Of a DNA stretch of 64,000 nt, positions 17,827-26,291 are shown piece after piece (positions within the stretch are counted from its first letter, which is position 1; the number at the start of each line of letters is the position of its first letter). A program made the position numbers and the translations under genes. Origin of the DNA: Comamonas kerstersii (GTDB taxonomy: Bacteria; Pseudomonadota; Gammaproteobacteria; Burkholderiales; Burkholderiaceae_C); assembly GCF_008801935.1 (NCBI RefSeq), contig NZ_VZOT01000005.1, positions 186,001 to 250,000 of the forward strand, given 5' to 3'. The notes under the pieces are model-generated. The model did not search any database. It was not told the DNA's origin and saw only the letters and a list, made by a program, of their open reading frames with translations.

Positions 17827-19011
17827 TTATGCATTCACCGAGGCGATTTGCTCTGCGCTCCAGCCCAGCTCCGCCAGGATGCTGGCGTTGTGCTGGCCCA
17901 CGGCAGGCACGGCTTCCATGCGGTAGTCAAAAGCACTGTTCACTCCGGGCGGCAGCAGTGCGGGGACATCACCTTGGGGTGTGCCTACGGTGCGCCAGCG
18001 CTGGCGTGCTTGCAGCTGCGGGTGCTCCCACAAGTCGGCCATTTCGTTGACGCGTGCATTGGCAATACCAGCTTGCTCCAGACGCTCCACCACTTGGGCC
18101 GCAGTCAGTGCGGCAAAGGTTTGCACGATCAAGGCTTGTAGTGCTTCGCGGTTGGCATTGCGCTGAGCATTGCTGTCAAAACGGGTGTCGGTAGCCACAT
18201 CGGGTTGCAGAAGCACGGTGTCGCAGAAGGCCGTCCACTCGCGCTCGTTTTGCAGGCCCAGCATCACCGTCTTGCCATCGCCTGCCTGGAAAGGCCCATA
18301 AGGGTAGATGCTGGCGTGGGAAGCTCCGGTGCGTGGTGGTGGCGGTGCGCCGTCGTAGGCGTAGTACAAGGGGTAGCCCATCCACTCGCCCATGGCTTCC
18401 AGCATGGACACATCAATGTGGCTGCCCGCCCCCGTCTTGCCGCGCAGTAGCAGGGCCGAGAGGATGTTGGTGTAGGCATACATTCCCGCTGCAATATCGG
18501 CCACCGAGATGCCCGATTTGCTGGGGGTCTCCGGCGTGCCGGTCACCGATAAAAAGCCAGCCTCGCTTTGGATCAGCAAGTCATAGGCTTTCTTGTCGCG
18601 GTAGGGCCCATCGGCCCCATAGCCGCTGATGTCGCAGACGATCAATTTGGGATTGAGCTCCTTGAGCGTCTCGTACGACAAGCCCATGCGTGCCGTCGCG
18701 CCAGGAGCCAGGTTTTGCACTAGCACATCGGCGGTTTTCAACAGCTCCAGCAGGGCCGCTTTGGCCGCAGGTTGTTTGACGTCAAGCGCCAGGCTCTCTT
18801 TGCTACGGTTGATCCAGATGAAATGTGAGGACTGCCCGTTTACACGCTGGTCATAGCCGCGTGCAAAGTCGCCGTTGCCAGGGCGTTCGACCTTGATTAC
18901 GCGGGCACCCAGATCGGCAAGCTGGCGTGTGCAAAACGGTGCAGCAACTGCGTGTTCCAGCGAAACGACGGTAATGCCGTCCAGCGGACGAGGGCGTTGA
19001 GAGGCTGCCAT
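17827..19011 (-). CDS. CaiB/BaiF family III CoA-transferase
   Basis: 394 residues, full family length. Typical opening ITVVSLEHAVAAPFCTRQLADLGARVIKVE, then INRSKESLALD and the KKAYDLLIQSEAGF segment whose Asp is the usual catalytic acyl carrier. Class III transferases move CoA between carboxylic acids. Some are itaconate or mesaconate CoA-transferases. With a hydratase and a CitE-like lyase alongside, it probably activates the imported acid, using a donor such as succinyl-CoA. The acyl-CoA dehydrogenase gene ends 18 bases upstream. Confidence 0.9.
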   Translation of the reverse strand: MAASQRPRPLDGITVVSLEHAVAAPFCTRQLADLGARVIKVERPGNGDFARGYDQRVNGQSSHFIWINRSKESLALDVKQPAAKAALLELLKTADVLVQNLAPGATARMGLSYETLKELNPKLIVCDISGYGADGPYRDKKAYDLLIQSEAGFLSVTGTPETPSKSGISVADIAAGMYAYTNILSALLLRGKTGAGSHIDVSMLEAMGEWMGYPLYYAYDGAPPPPRTGASHASIYPYGPFQAGDGKTVMLGLQNEREWTAFCDTVLLQPDVATDTRFDSNAQRNANREALQALIVQTFAALTAAQVVERLEQAGIANARVNEMADLWEHPQLQARQRWRTVGTPQGDVPALLPPGVNSAFDYRMEAVPAVGQHNASILAELGWSAEQIASVNA

Positions 19012-19029
19012 GTCAGATTCCCCCGATTT

Positions 19030-20196
19030 TTAGAACGAACGTGGTAGACCCAACAGGTGCTCGGCCACGTAGGAATAGATCAGGTTGGTCGAAATCGGCG
19101 CCACCTGGTACAGACGTGTTTCGCGAAATTTGCGCTCCACGTCGTACTCGCAGGCAAAGCCAAAACCACCGTGGAATTGCAGACAGGCATTGGCAGCTTC
19201 CCAGCTGGCCTTGGCCGCCAGGTACTTGGCCATATTGGCCTGGGCTCCCATGTGCTCGTGCTTGTCGTACAGCTCACACGCTTTCCAGCGCATCAGGTTG
19301 GCGGCCTCGAGTTCGATAAAGGTTTCAGCAATCGGGAACTGCACTCCCTGGTTCTGGCCAATCGGGCGGCCAAACACCACGCGGTCTTTGACGTACTGGG
19401 TCACACGGTCCATGAACCAGTAACCATCACCAATGCACTCGGCGGCAATCAGCGTGCGTTCGGCGTTCAGGCCGTCGAGGATGTATTTAAAGCCCTTGCC
19501 TTCTTCGCCAATCAGGTTCTCTTCGGGAATCTCCAGGTTTTCAAAGAACAGTTCGTTGGTCTCGTGGTTGACCATGTTCGGGATGGGGCGCACGGTCATG
19601 CCCTTTTTCTCTGCCTCGCGCAGGTCCACCATGAAGATGGACATGCCTTCGCTTTTCTTGGTCACCTCGGCCAGCGGCGTGGTGCGCGCCAGCAAGATCA
19701 TGAAGTCGCTGTGCTGGATGCGGCTGATCCACACCTTCTGGCCGTTGATGACGTATTTGTCGCCCTTCTTCACGGCGGTGGTCTTGATCTTGGTGGTGTC
19801 CGTGCCCGTGGTGGGCTCGGTCACCCCCATGGACTGCAAACGCCATTCGCCGGTCGCAATCTTGGGCAAGTACTTTTGCTTTTGCTCCGCAGAACCGTGG
19901 CGCAGCAGCGTGCCCATGTTGTACATCTGGCCATGGCAGGCGCCGGAGTTGCCGCCGCAGCGGTTGATCTCTTCCATGATGACCGAGGCTTCGGTCAGCC
20001 CCAGGCCGGAGCCGCCGTATTCCTGCGGGATCAGCGCCGCCATCCAGCCGGCTTCCGTCAGCGCATTGACGAACTGCTCGGGGTAGGCGCGTTCCTCGTC
20101 CACCTTGCGGAAATACTCATCCGGAAAGGCTGCGCACAGGTCGCGGATGGCATCGCGGATTTCGTGGTGGTTGTTCGATTGGGTCAACTCGATCAT
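19030..20196 (-). CDS. Acyl-CoA dehydrogenase
   Basis: 388 residues. All three family domains are present: N-terminal helical, mid beta with QSMGVTEPTTGTDTTKI (about 118-134), and C-terminal helical with QFHGGFGFACEYDVERKFRETR, which carries the usual FAD contacts. FAD-dependent alpha,beta-desaturation of an acyl-CoA, passing electrons to ETF. In this cluster a branched dicarboxylyl-CoA such as methylsuccinyl-CoA would fit, giving mesaconyl-CoA, but a monocarboxylic substrate is not excluded. Confidence 0.92.
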   Translation of the reverse strand: MIELTQSNNHHEIRDAIRDLCAAFPDEYFRKVDEERAYPEQFVNALTEAGWMAALIPQEYGGSGLGLTEASVIMEEINRCGGNSGACHGQMYNMGTLLRHGSAEQKQKYLPKIATGEWRLQSMGVTEPTTGTDTTKIKTTAVKKGDKYVINGQKVWISRIQHSDFMILLARTTPLAEVTKKSEGMSIFMVDLREAEKKGMTVRPIPNMVNHETNELFFENLEIPEENLIGEEGKGFKYILDGLNAERTLIAAECIGDGYWFMDRVTQYVKDRVVFGRPIGQNQGVQFPIAETFIELEAANLMRWKACELYDKHEHMGAQANMAKYLAAKASWEAANACLQFHGGFGFACEYDVERKFRETRLYQVAPISTNLIYSYVAEHLLGLPRSF

Positions 20197-20220
20197 GGTG
20201 TGTCTCTTTGCATTGTTTGG

Positions 20221-20262
20221 GCATCTAGCGCTTATTGAGAAAGCGCTGGTAGCTCTTGTTTT
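20221..20262. repeat. Dispersed intergenic repeat, copy 3
   Basis: CTAGCGCTT and AAGCGCTGGTAG form a short inverted pair matching the core of the repeat family, in the 75-bp gap between the acyl-CoA dehydrogenase and the hydratase. Confidence 0.6.
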
Positions 20263-20271
20263 TGAAATCTC

Positions 20272-21165
20272 TCAGGCCAGCGTGGCAGTGGCTTGCATGG
20301 TCAGCCAGCCTTCATGGTCTTGCGCCCACAGTTCCATGGTTTTGCCGTCAGCCGATGGCTTGCCGTGCACGCTGAAGCTGTGCAGGTCAAACGTGGGCCG
20401 TACGGCCTTGAAGGCAAAGCTGTGCAACTGCGCATGAGGCAGGTTGCGGCGCAACAGGTCCACCAGCAGCGTGGCAATCAGGGGGCCGTGCACGATCAGA
20501 CCCGGGTAGCCTTCCACCTCGGTCACGTACTTGCGGTCGTAGTGGATGCGGTGGCCGTTGAAGGTGAGCGCGGAGTAGCGAAACAGCAGCACATCATCCG
20601 GCGTAATGACCCGCGACCATTGCTGCTGACCGGCCAGCGGCGGCGTTTGGGGGGCCGGTGCTGCCTCCCCAGGCTGGGCCGCGGCGCGGTAGACGATGTC
20701 ATGCTCTTCGGTCAGGCACAGGCCATCGGCATTGCCAAAGCGGTGTTCCACCTGCACAAACAGCAGCTCGCCGCTGCGGCCTGTCTTGTGCTTGACGGAC
20801 TGGATAGTCGAGACCCGCTCAGCTTCTTGGCCTACGCGCAAGGGATTGGCGCTTTCCCAGCGCAAACGACCGCCGGCCCACATGCGGCGCGGCAGGGGCA
20901 CGGGCGGCAGAAAGCCGCCGCGCTGCGGGTGGCCGTCCGGGCCCAGCTCGCTGTGGCGGGCGTGCGGTAGAAAGTACATCCAGTGCCACAGCGGCGGTAC
21001 GGTGCTGCCCGCTGCCACGGGGGCGTCATCGCGGTCTAAGGTGGCAGACAGTGCACGCAGGGGCGCAGCCGTGATGGTGTCGGGCGTGGTCTCGCTGCGG
21101 CCTTGCCATGTTTGCAGGTGTGCCAGTTGGGTGGCATCAATTTGGGGAATCGTGCTCTCGGTCAT
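20272..21165 (-). CDS. MaoC/HTD2-like (FAS1-type dehydratase) hydratase, mesaconyl-C4-CoA or itaconyl-CoA hydratase candidate
   Basis: 297 residues. The N-terminal half is the FAS1-like dehydratase domain; the C-terminal half is a MaoC hotdog with TFNGHRIHYDRKYVTEVEG and PGLIVHGPLIATLL. Proteins of this double-hotdog type include mesaconyl-C4-CoA hydratase (Meh) and itaconyl-CoA hydratases. Hydration here would give citramalyl-CoA, the substrate for the CitE-like lyase at the end of the cluster. It is the promoter-proximal gene. The ATG at 21165 is chosen; the residues upstream overlap the LysR control region. Confidence 0.82.
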   Translation of the reverse strand: MTESTIPQIDATQLAHLQTWQGRSETTPDTITAAPLRALSATLDRDDAPVAAGSTVPPLWHWMYFLPHARHSELGPDGHPQRGGFLPPVPLPRRMWAGGRLRWESANPLRVGQEAERVSTIQSVKHKTGRSGELLFVQVEHRFGNADGLCLTEEHDIVYRAAAQPGEAAPAPQTPPLAGQQQWSRVITPDDVLLFRYSALTFNGHRIHYDRKYVTEVEGYPGLIVHGPLIATLLVDLLRRNLPHAQLHSFAFKAVRPTFDLHSFSVHGKPSADGKTMELWAQDHEGWLTMQATATLA

Positions 21166-21324
21166 AACCAATCCATGCTTTGCTTTAGGTGTCGCCCGTG
21201 GCTTCTGGCGATCAGTTGCAATGCATCTTGGCGCTCGAAAAAGCTTTCTACAATCACAGCTTTTGCAAGCAAGCCTTCGGTTTTTCAAAAGTCTTTCCCA
21301 CCTCAGTGGAAACCAGAACACCCC
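21166..21324. promoter_or_regulatory. Divergent promoter region between the C5-acid cluster and its LysR gene
   Basis: 159 bp separates the two starts. It contains TTGCAA (21213-21218) and a near-palindrome GCTTTTGCAAGC (21263-21274), plausible LysR contact points. No promoter hexamers with good spacing stand out, so the operator assignment is tentative. Confidence 0.4.
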
Positions 21325-22224
21325 ATGAAGCTCGAATTGAAAGACTTTTTGCTCTTTGTCCAGGTGGCCAAAACCGGCAGTTTGACGCGGGCTGCAGAGC
21401 AATGCTTTCTGTCGCTGGCAGCCACCAGCGCCCGCATCAAGGCCATGGAAGAGGAAGCGGGCATGCCTTTGCTAATTCGAGAGGCTCGCGGTGTGCGCCT
21501 GACGCCGCCGGGCGAGGCTTTTCTGTTCCATGCCCGTGCCATGCTGCAGCAGGCGCAGCAGCTTGAAGCCGATTTGCAGGAGTACGGCGCAGGCCTGCGC
21601 GGCCATGTGCGCGTGTTTGCCAACACCACGGCGGTGACGGAGTTTTTGCCCGACATCTTGGCCTCTTACCTCACGGCACACCCCCACATTAGCGTGGACT
21701 TGCAAGAGCGCTCCAATGCCGTGATTGCCTCAGACATCCGTGAAGGCCGGGCGGATCTGGGCATCATCGCGGGCGAGGTGGATACACATGGTTTAACCAG
21801 TGTGCACTTCAGCACCGACCGGCTGGTGCTGGTGGCACCGGACGAACCACGCTGGAGTTCGCTCCAGGCCGTGAACTTCTCTCAGGTGCTGCATGAACGC
21901 TTTGTAGGCATGCACCGCGACAGTACCTTGCAAACCTTTTTGAGCCAAATTGCACTGCAGCTGGGGCACACACTCAAACTGCGTATTCAAGTCTCGAACT
22001 ATGACGCCATGTGCCGCATGGTGGCTGCCGGTGTTGGCGTAGCCGTGGTGCCTGAAAGTGCAGCCCAGCGTAGCAGCAGCTTGGCGCGCTTGCTACAAAT
22101 TGAGCTGATGGATAGCTGGGCCGTGCGACCGCGCTACATGCTGGTGCGCGAAGGCGTCACTTTGGGCAGCCATGTGCAAGAGCTGATGCAGGCGGTTGAG
22201 CAATATCACCACACAAGCCTCTAA
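21325..22224 (+). CDS. LysR-type regulator of the adjacent CoA-ester cluster
   Basis: 299 residues. The N-terminal winged helix spans about residues 1-60 (LKDFLLFVQVAKTGSLTRAAEQCFLS...), followed by a linker helix and a periplasmic-binding-like effector domain. The ATG at 21325 is chosen because MKLELKDFLLFVQVA is the expected LysR beginning. Divergent placement 159 bp from the six-gene cluster points to effector-dependent activation of that cluster. Confidence 0.92.
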   Translation: MKLELKDFLLFVQVAKTGSLTRAAEQCFLSLAATSARIKAMEEEAGMPLLIREARGVRLTPPGEAFLFHARAMLQQAQQLEADLQEYGAGLRGHVRVFANTTAVTEFLPDILASYLTAHPHISVDLQERSNAVIASDIREGRADLGIIAGEVDTHGLTSVHFSTDRLVLVAPDEPRWSSLQAVNFSQVLHERFVGMHRDSTLQTFLSQIALQLGHTLKLRIQVSNYDAMCRMVAAGVGVAVVPESAAQRSSSLARLLQIELMDSWAVRPRYMLVREGVTLGSHVQELMQAVEQYHHTSL

Positions 22225-22243
22225 AGATCCGCCGCACAACCCA

Positions 22244-23407
22244 TCATAGCCGCGATGAACGGTGCGCCCGGTCGATAGACCACAGGTAATTCATTTCTGC
22301 ACAGAACGGCTGTGCACATACGGCACGACCCTGGTACTGGCAGCCTGCGCGGTTGCAGAAGTTCTGGTTGTGCTCATTGCCGTTTCTGGGCTGCTTTTTG
22401 CCGTTTTCATCGGCCTGGTTTTGCAGCATCAGCAGCCATGGGTCTGTCCCCTTGTTCTGGAGCATGGCCTGCATGTCCTGCGGCAGCATGGCAGCGGGCA
22501 TATAGACCGAGGCAGCCTGTGCACTTTGCATGGCCTGTGCCAGGGGCTGAAACTCCAGCTGCAGGATGGCACTGGTGCGCATGGCCTGTGCAGCGGCTGC
22601 TGCAGCATTGCCCGGTATGGCCTGAGGCTGCATGACCAGGCCAAAGCTGCCGCTGGCCAGCTGCTGCACGCTGCCAGCAAACGCCAGGGGAGGCAGGCCC
22701 GTTCCTGGTGTTGGTGTACCTGTTAAGGCACCAGGCAGTGCGGCCGCCAGCGTGGGCTGGGCCTGCGCCCATGCGGCAGGCACGCGCAGGGTCAGCGTAA
22801 AGGCGCGTTCTCCATCTGCGGCCTGAATGCTGCCTTGCTGCACCAGCCAGTTCTGCAGCGGCGGCAAAGGGGCGGAACCCGCAGGGCGCTGGGCCGTATG
22901 TGCGGTAGCGCTGCCGGCGGCTGTGGAGGTCTGCGCGGTGGCCGCAGACTGCAGCACGGCCTGCGTCAACTGCGCAGACCAGGACTGCACGCTCACCAGC
23001 TGCTGTGGCAGGGGCTGCTGGGCCGTGAACTGCTGCAGCAAGGCAGAGAGCAATTGCTGCATCTGGGGAGTGACACCGCCTGCAGGCCAGCTGGCGGGCA
23101 TGTCCACCCTGGTGGGTTGCACCTGACTGACCAGCTGCTGCACCAGTCTGGCAAATGTTTCGAGCTTGATGGCCTGCTGGGCCTGTGGCGAAAGGTCTAC
23201 CGTGTTGGCCAGCGCAGACTGCATGGCCTGCACGATGGGGGCCAGCGCTGCGCTTGGACTGGTGCTGCCGGCTGGTGCAGCCGGTGCACTGGGGGCTGTG
23301 CCAGTGGTGGCAGAAGCTGATCCGCCATGGCTGCCGCCATCACCACCGGAGCTGGGTGGGATGGGCTGAATAGGTATGACGGAAGAGGGTGGAATGCTGG
23401 GAGTCAC
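22244..23407 (-). CDS. Gln/Ala/Pro-rich hypothetical protein with a four-cysteine tail
   Basis: 387 residues from a GTG start; the start is uncertain. A Ser/Pro/Gly-rich N-terminus (1-55) is followed by Gln- and Ala-rich helical sequence (about 55-190), then a more ordered segment (about 195-330) with AFTLTLRVPAAW and ILQLEFQPLAQ. The C-terminus carries C-X4-C-X7-C-X4-C followed by AEMNYLWSIDRAHR, which looks like a zinc or redox site. The composition recalls FliK-type flagellar hook-length proteins, but no FliK C-terminal motif is clear and no flagellar genes are nearby. Confidence 0.6.
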   Translation of the reverse strand: MTPSIPPSSVIPIQPIPPSSGGDGGSHGGSASATTGTAPSAPAAPAGSTSPSAALAPIVQAMQSALANTVDLSPQAQQAIKLETFARLVQQLVSQVQPTRVDMPASWPAGGVTPQMQQLLSALLQQFTAQQPLPQQLVSVQSWSAQLTQAVLQSAATAQTSTAAGSATAHTAQRPAGSAPLPPLQNWLVQQGSIQAADGERAFTLTLRVPAAWAQAQPTLAAALPGALTGTPTPGTGLPPLAFAGSVQQLASGSFGLVMQPQAIPGNAAAAAAQAMRTSAILQLEFQPLAQAMQSAQAASVYMPAAMLPQDMQAMLQNKGTDPWLLMLQNQADENGKKQPRNGNEHNQNFCNRAGCQYQGRAVCAQPFCAEMNYLWSIDRAHRSSRL

Positions 23408-23526
23408 ACCGCCACTCTAGAGGAAAACCACGGCCCGGGCACACATTGCACCAGCGGCGATGCAAGCAGACATGCATCTAGGCAGCTTTGATACATCGCA
23501 CAATGGCGGCAGTGAAAGGTCTGGAT

Positions 23527-24909
23527 ATGTCTCAGCAAGAATTCTTGATTGCCCTGCAAAACCGCCTCGGAGCGGATGTCGTTTTGACTGGTGATGCGAT
23601 TGAAGCGCGCTACCACACGGACTGGAGCGGCACGCCGCCGGTGCAGCCCCTGGCGCTGGTGCGCCCCCGCACCACCGAAGAAGTCAGCGCAGCGCTGCGC
23701 CTGTGTCATGAGCATCGCGTTGCCGTCGTACCTCAGGGCGGCCTGACGGGGCTGGCCGGCGCGGCCGTGCCCGTGGAAGGCTGCGTTGCCATTTCCATGG
23801 AGCGCATGAACGCCATCGAAGACATCAACTCCCGCTCCATGCTGATGACGGTGCAGGCTGGTGCCACACTGCAGGCGGTGCAGGAAGCGGCTGTGAAAGC
23901 CGGCATGGTGTTTGGCGTGGACCTGGGCGCACGCGGCAGCTGCCAGATTGGCGGCAATGTCTCCACCAATGCGGGCGGCAACGGTGTGCTGCAGCACGGC
24001 ATGATGCGTGAGCAGGTGCTGGGCCTGGAGGTGGTGCTGGCCGACGGCACGGTGCTGCCCATGCTGCGCCCCATGATCAAGAACAACACGGGCTATGACC
24101 TCAAGCACTTCTTCATCGGTGCGGAAGGCACGCTGGGGGTGATTACGCGCGTGCTGCTGCGCCTGCGTCCGCAGCCTCGTGCCAAAGTGACGGCACTGGT
24201 TGCCATGCCTGGCTTTGACGAATCGCTGGCTGTGCTGCAGCGCATGCAGCAGCATTTCGGTAACAGCGTGGCCGCGTTTGAGTTGATGTGGGACAGCTTT
24301 GTGCAGACCTCCATCCGCTGGCAGAGGCTGCAGGCCCCGTTTGCTGAAAGCCACCCCTTCCTTGCGCTGATCGATATCGACGGCAAGGACGAAACCAGCC
24401 TGTGCGAAGCCGTGGAAGAAGCGCTGGGCGAAGCCATGGAAGCTGGTGATGTGCTCGATGCCGTGATTGCCCAGTCGCAGACCCAGGCCAAGACCCTGTG
24501 GAAGCTGCGTGAAGCACCGGCCGAGATGAATGCCAATATGCACCCACCGATCAACTTTGACGTGGGCCTGCCCCAGTCTGAAATTGGCAAGTTTGCGCAG
24601 GCTTGCCAAGCAGCATTTGATGCACGCTGGCCCGGCAACCACTCCATCTTCTTTGGCCACGTGGGCGACGGCAATCTGCACGTCTCTACCGACGGCAAGA
24701 CCGTCAATGGCGAGTGCGATGCGGTAGAAGCCGAGCTGTACCGCATCGTGGGTGAGTTCCACGGCTCCGTCTCGGCCGAGCACGGTATTGGCCTGCATAA
24801 AAAGCCTTATCTTGCGCTGAGCCGCACGCCGCAGGAGCTGGCCGCCATGCGCGCCATCAAGGCTGCGCTGGACCCACTCGGATTGATGAATCCTGGCAAG
24901 GTGTTCTGA
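23527..24909 (+). CDS. FAD-binding 2-hydroxyacid dehydrogenase (GlcD / D-lactate / D-2-hydroxyglutarate dehydrogenase family)
   Basis: 460 residues. FAD-binding type 4 (PP-loop) domain: VVPQGGLTGLAGAAVP, GGNVSTNAGGNGVLQHG and GTLGVITRVLLRLRP. The C-terminal FAD-oxidase domain includes the metal/substrate motif FFGHVGDGNLHV and the closing SVSAEHGIGLHKKPYL. These flavoenzymes oxidise a D-2-hydroxyacid to the 2-oxoacid. No glcE or glcF is next to it, so a one-subunit D-lactate or D-2-hydroxyglutarate enzyme is likelier than glycolate oxidase. AAAGG precedes ATG 23527. Confidence 0.9.
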   Translation: MSQQEFLIALQNRLGADVVLTGDAIEARYHTDWSGTPPVQPLALVRPRTTEEVSAALRLCHEHRVAVVPQGGLTGLAGAAVPVEGCVAISMERMNAIEDINSRSMLMTVQAGATLQAVQEAAVKAGMVFGVDLGARGSCQIGGNVSTNAGGNGVLQHGMMREQVLGLEVVLADGTVLPMLRPMIKNNTGYDLKHFFIGAEGTLGVITRVLLRLRPQPRAKVTALVAMPGFDESLAVLQRMQQHFGNSVAAFELMWDSFVQTSIRWQRLQAPFAESHPFLALIDIDGKDETSLCEAVEEALGEAMEAGDVLDAVIAQSQTQAKTLWKLREAPAEMNANMHPPINFDVGLPQSEIGKFAQACQAAFDARWPGNHSIFFGHVGDGNLHVSTDGKTVNGECDAVEAELYRIVGEFHGSVSAEHGIGLHKKPYLALSRTPQELAAMRAIKAALDPLGLMNPGKVF

Positions 24910-24940
24910 CACGACTGGCATTGATTTCCGTATTCGTGCG

Positions 24941-24975
24941 AAGCCCGATGGCGTTGGTGCCATCGGGCTTTTTTT
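24941..24975 (+). terminator. Intrinsic terminator after the FAD dehydrogenase gene
   Basis: 12-bp perfect stem AAGCCCGATGGC / GCCATCGGGCTT, six-base loop, then a run of seven T. Confidence 0.93.
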
Positions 24976-25294
24976 GTGGTGCGAAGGAATCCAGGTGTCG
25001 GTCGCAAGCGTGCAAAGGTGGTGCGCACCTTGCCTGTTCGAGGTGCGCCAGAGCGTGTCAGGGCTGTGGCAAAGGGCTTTTCGTGACCATGCAGGCTGGC
25101 ACAGGGTTTGCAGTACTCGCAGGGATAGGACATGTCGCACTGGCGGACCGCACATTCAACGAGGTAGTGGAGGCGGGCTAAGCTGTCTAGACATGACTGA
25201 TCAACCCCTTGCGCACTGGTTGCATGGCCTGGCGGACGCTGGTGGCTTTGTGCTGGTGTGGATCTGTTGTTTCCACCTTGACCTAGGAGGGTTC
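24976..25294. promoter_or_regulatory. Upstream region of the hut transporter with a HutC-type operator
   Basis: No gene is supported here. TGTCTAGACA (25184-25193) is a perfect palindrome containing GTCTAGAC, which fits the GTMTAKAC consensus of HutC-subfamily GntR repressors. It lies 101 bp before the transporter start. The remaining sequence shows no clear promoter hexamers. Confidence 0.68.
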
Positions 25295-26272
25295 ATGGCC
25301 TCGACATCACAGCGCAGATATGCGCGCATTTGGAAGATGGGATTGGTAGCTGCGTGCGTAGTGGGAGCCATACACACGGCTTCAGCACAAGAAACCAAGA
25401 TTGTGCTGGGCATGTCGGGGTGGACAGGTTTTGCGCCGCTGACGCTGGCGGAAAAGGCAGGTATTTTCAAAAAGAATGGCCTGCAGGTGGATCTCAAGAT
25501 GATTCCGCAGAAAGACCGTCATCTGGCGCTGGCCTCCGGCGCCATCCAGTGTGCAGCGACCACCATTGAGACGCATGTGGCCTGGAATGCCAATGGCGTG
25601 CCCATTGTGCAGATCTTCCAGATGGACAAGTCGTATGGCGCTGACGGCATGGCGGCGCGCAATGACATCAAGAGTTTTGCCGATCTCAAGGGCAAGACAG
25701 TGGCCGTCAGTGCACCTGGAACTTCGCCCTACTTTGGTCTGGCGTGGATGTTGAGCAAGAACGGCATGTCGATCAAGGACGTGAAGACGGTTTCGCTCGA
25801 ACCCCAGCCGGCAGCGCAGGCCTTTGTCGCGGGCCAGAACGATGCGGCCATGACCTATGAGCCCTATCTGTCCACGATTCGTGACAACCCGGCGGCTGGC
25901 CAGATCCTAGCGACAACGCTGAATTACCCCTGGGTGATGGACAGCGTGGGATGTGATCCCAAGTGGCTCAAGGCCCATCCGGAGGCCGCGCAGGCGCTGA
26001 CCAAGTCGTACTTTGAAGCGCTGGACATGATTGCGGCCGAGCAAGACAAGAGCTTTGAAATCATGGGCGCTGCGGTCAAGCAGACCGGCGAACAGTTTGG
26101 CAAATCGGCGTCGTTCCTGAAATGGGCCAACAAGGAAGACAACCAGAAATTCTTTGCCAACGATCTGCTGCCTTTCATGCAGGAGTCTGCCGTCATCCTC
26201 AAGGACGCGGGCGTGATCCGCAAGCTGCCGGACGACTACAGCGTGATGTACGACACCAGCTTCATCAAGTAA
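25295..26272 (+). CDS. ABC transporter periplasmic binding protein (NMT1/TauA/SsuA-like), hut regulon
   Basis: 325 residues. A signal peptide with cleavage probably after ASA (residue 31), followed by an NMT1/THI5-like fold: KIVLGMSGWTGFAPLTLAEKAGIFKKNGL, which is typical of nitrate, taurine and sulfonate receptors. AGGAGG precedes ATG 25295. It is the first gene of a three-gene import operon leading into hutC and hutH, and a HutC-type operator lies upstream. Histidine, urocanate or a related imidazole compound is therefore the likely cargo; this is inference from context. Confidence 0.88.
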   Translation: MASTSQRRYARIWKMGLVAACVVGAIHTASAQETKIVLGMSGWTGFAPLTLAEKAGIFKKNGLQVDLKMIPQKDRHLALASGAIQCAATTIETHVAWNANGVPIVQIFQMDKSYGADGMAARNDIKSFADLKGKTVAVSAPGTSPYFGLAWMLSKNGMSIKDVKTVSLEPQPAAQAFVAGQNDAAMTYEPYLSTIRDNPAAGQILATTLNYPWVMDSVGCDPKWLKAHPEAAQALTKSYFEALDMIAAEQDKSFEIMGAAVKQTGEQFGKSASFLKWANKEDNQKFFANDLLPFMQESAVILKDAGVIRKLPDDYSVMYDTSFIK

Positions 26273-26291
26273 GCCAAGACGAGGATTGAGT

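Noticed and set aside
24807-25133. Minus-strand frame beginning with a CxxC-like MSYPCEYCKPCASLHGHEK
   Set aside because: The cysteine-rich start is suggestive, but the rest runs through the terminator and the 3' end of the dehydrogenase gene with no supporting family.
23404-25155. 583-codon minus-strand reading frame opposite the FAD dehydrogenase
   Set aside because: Shadow frame: His/Gln/Arg-rich, no recognisable motif, and the plus-strand gene has complete family signatures.
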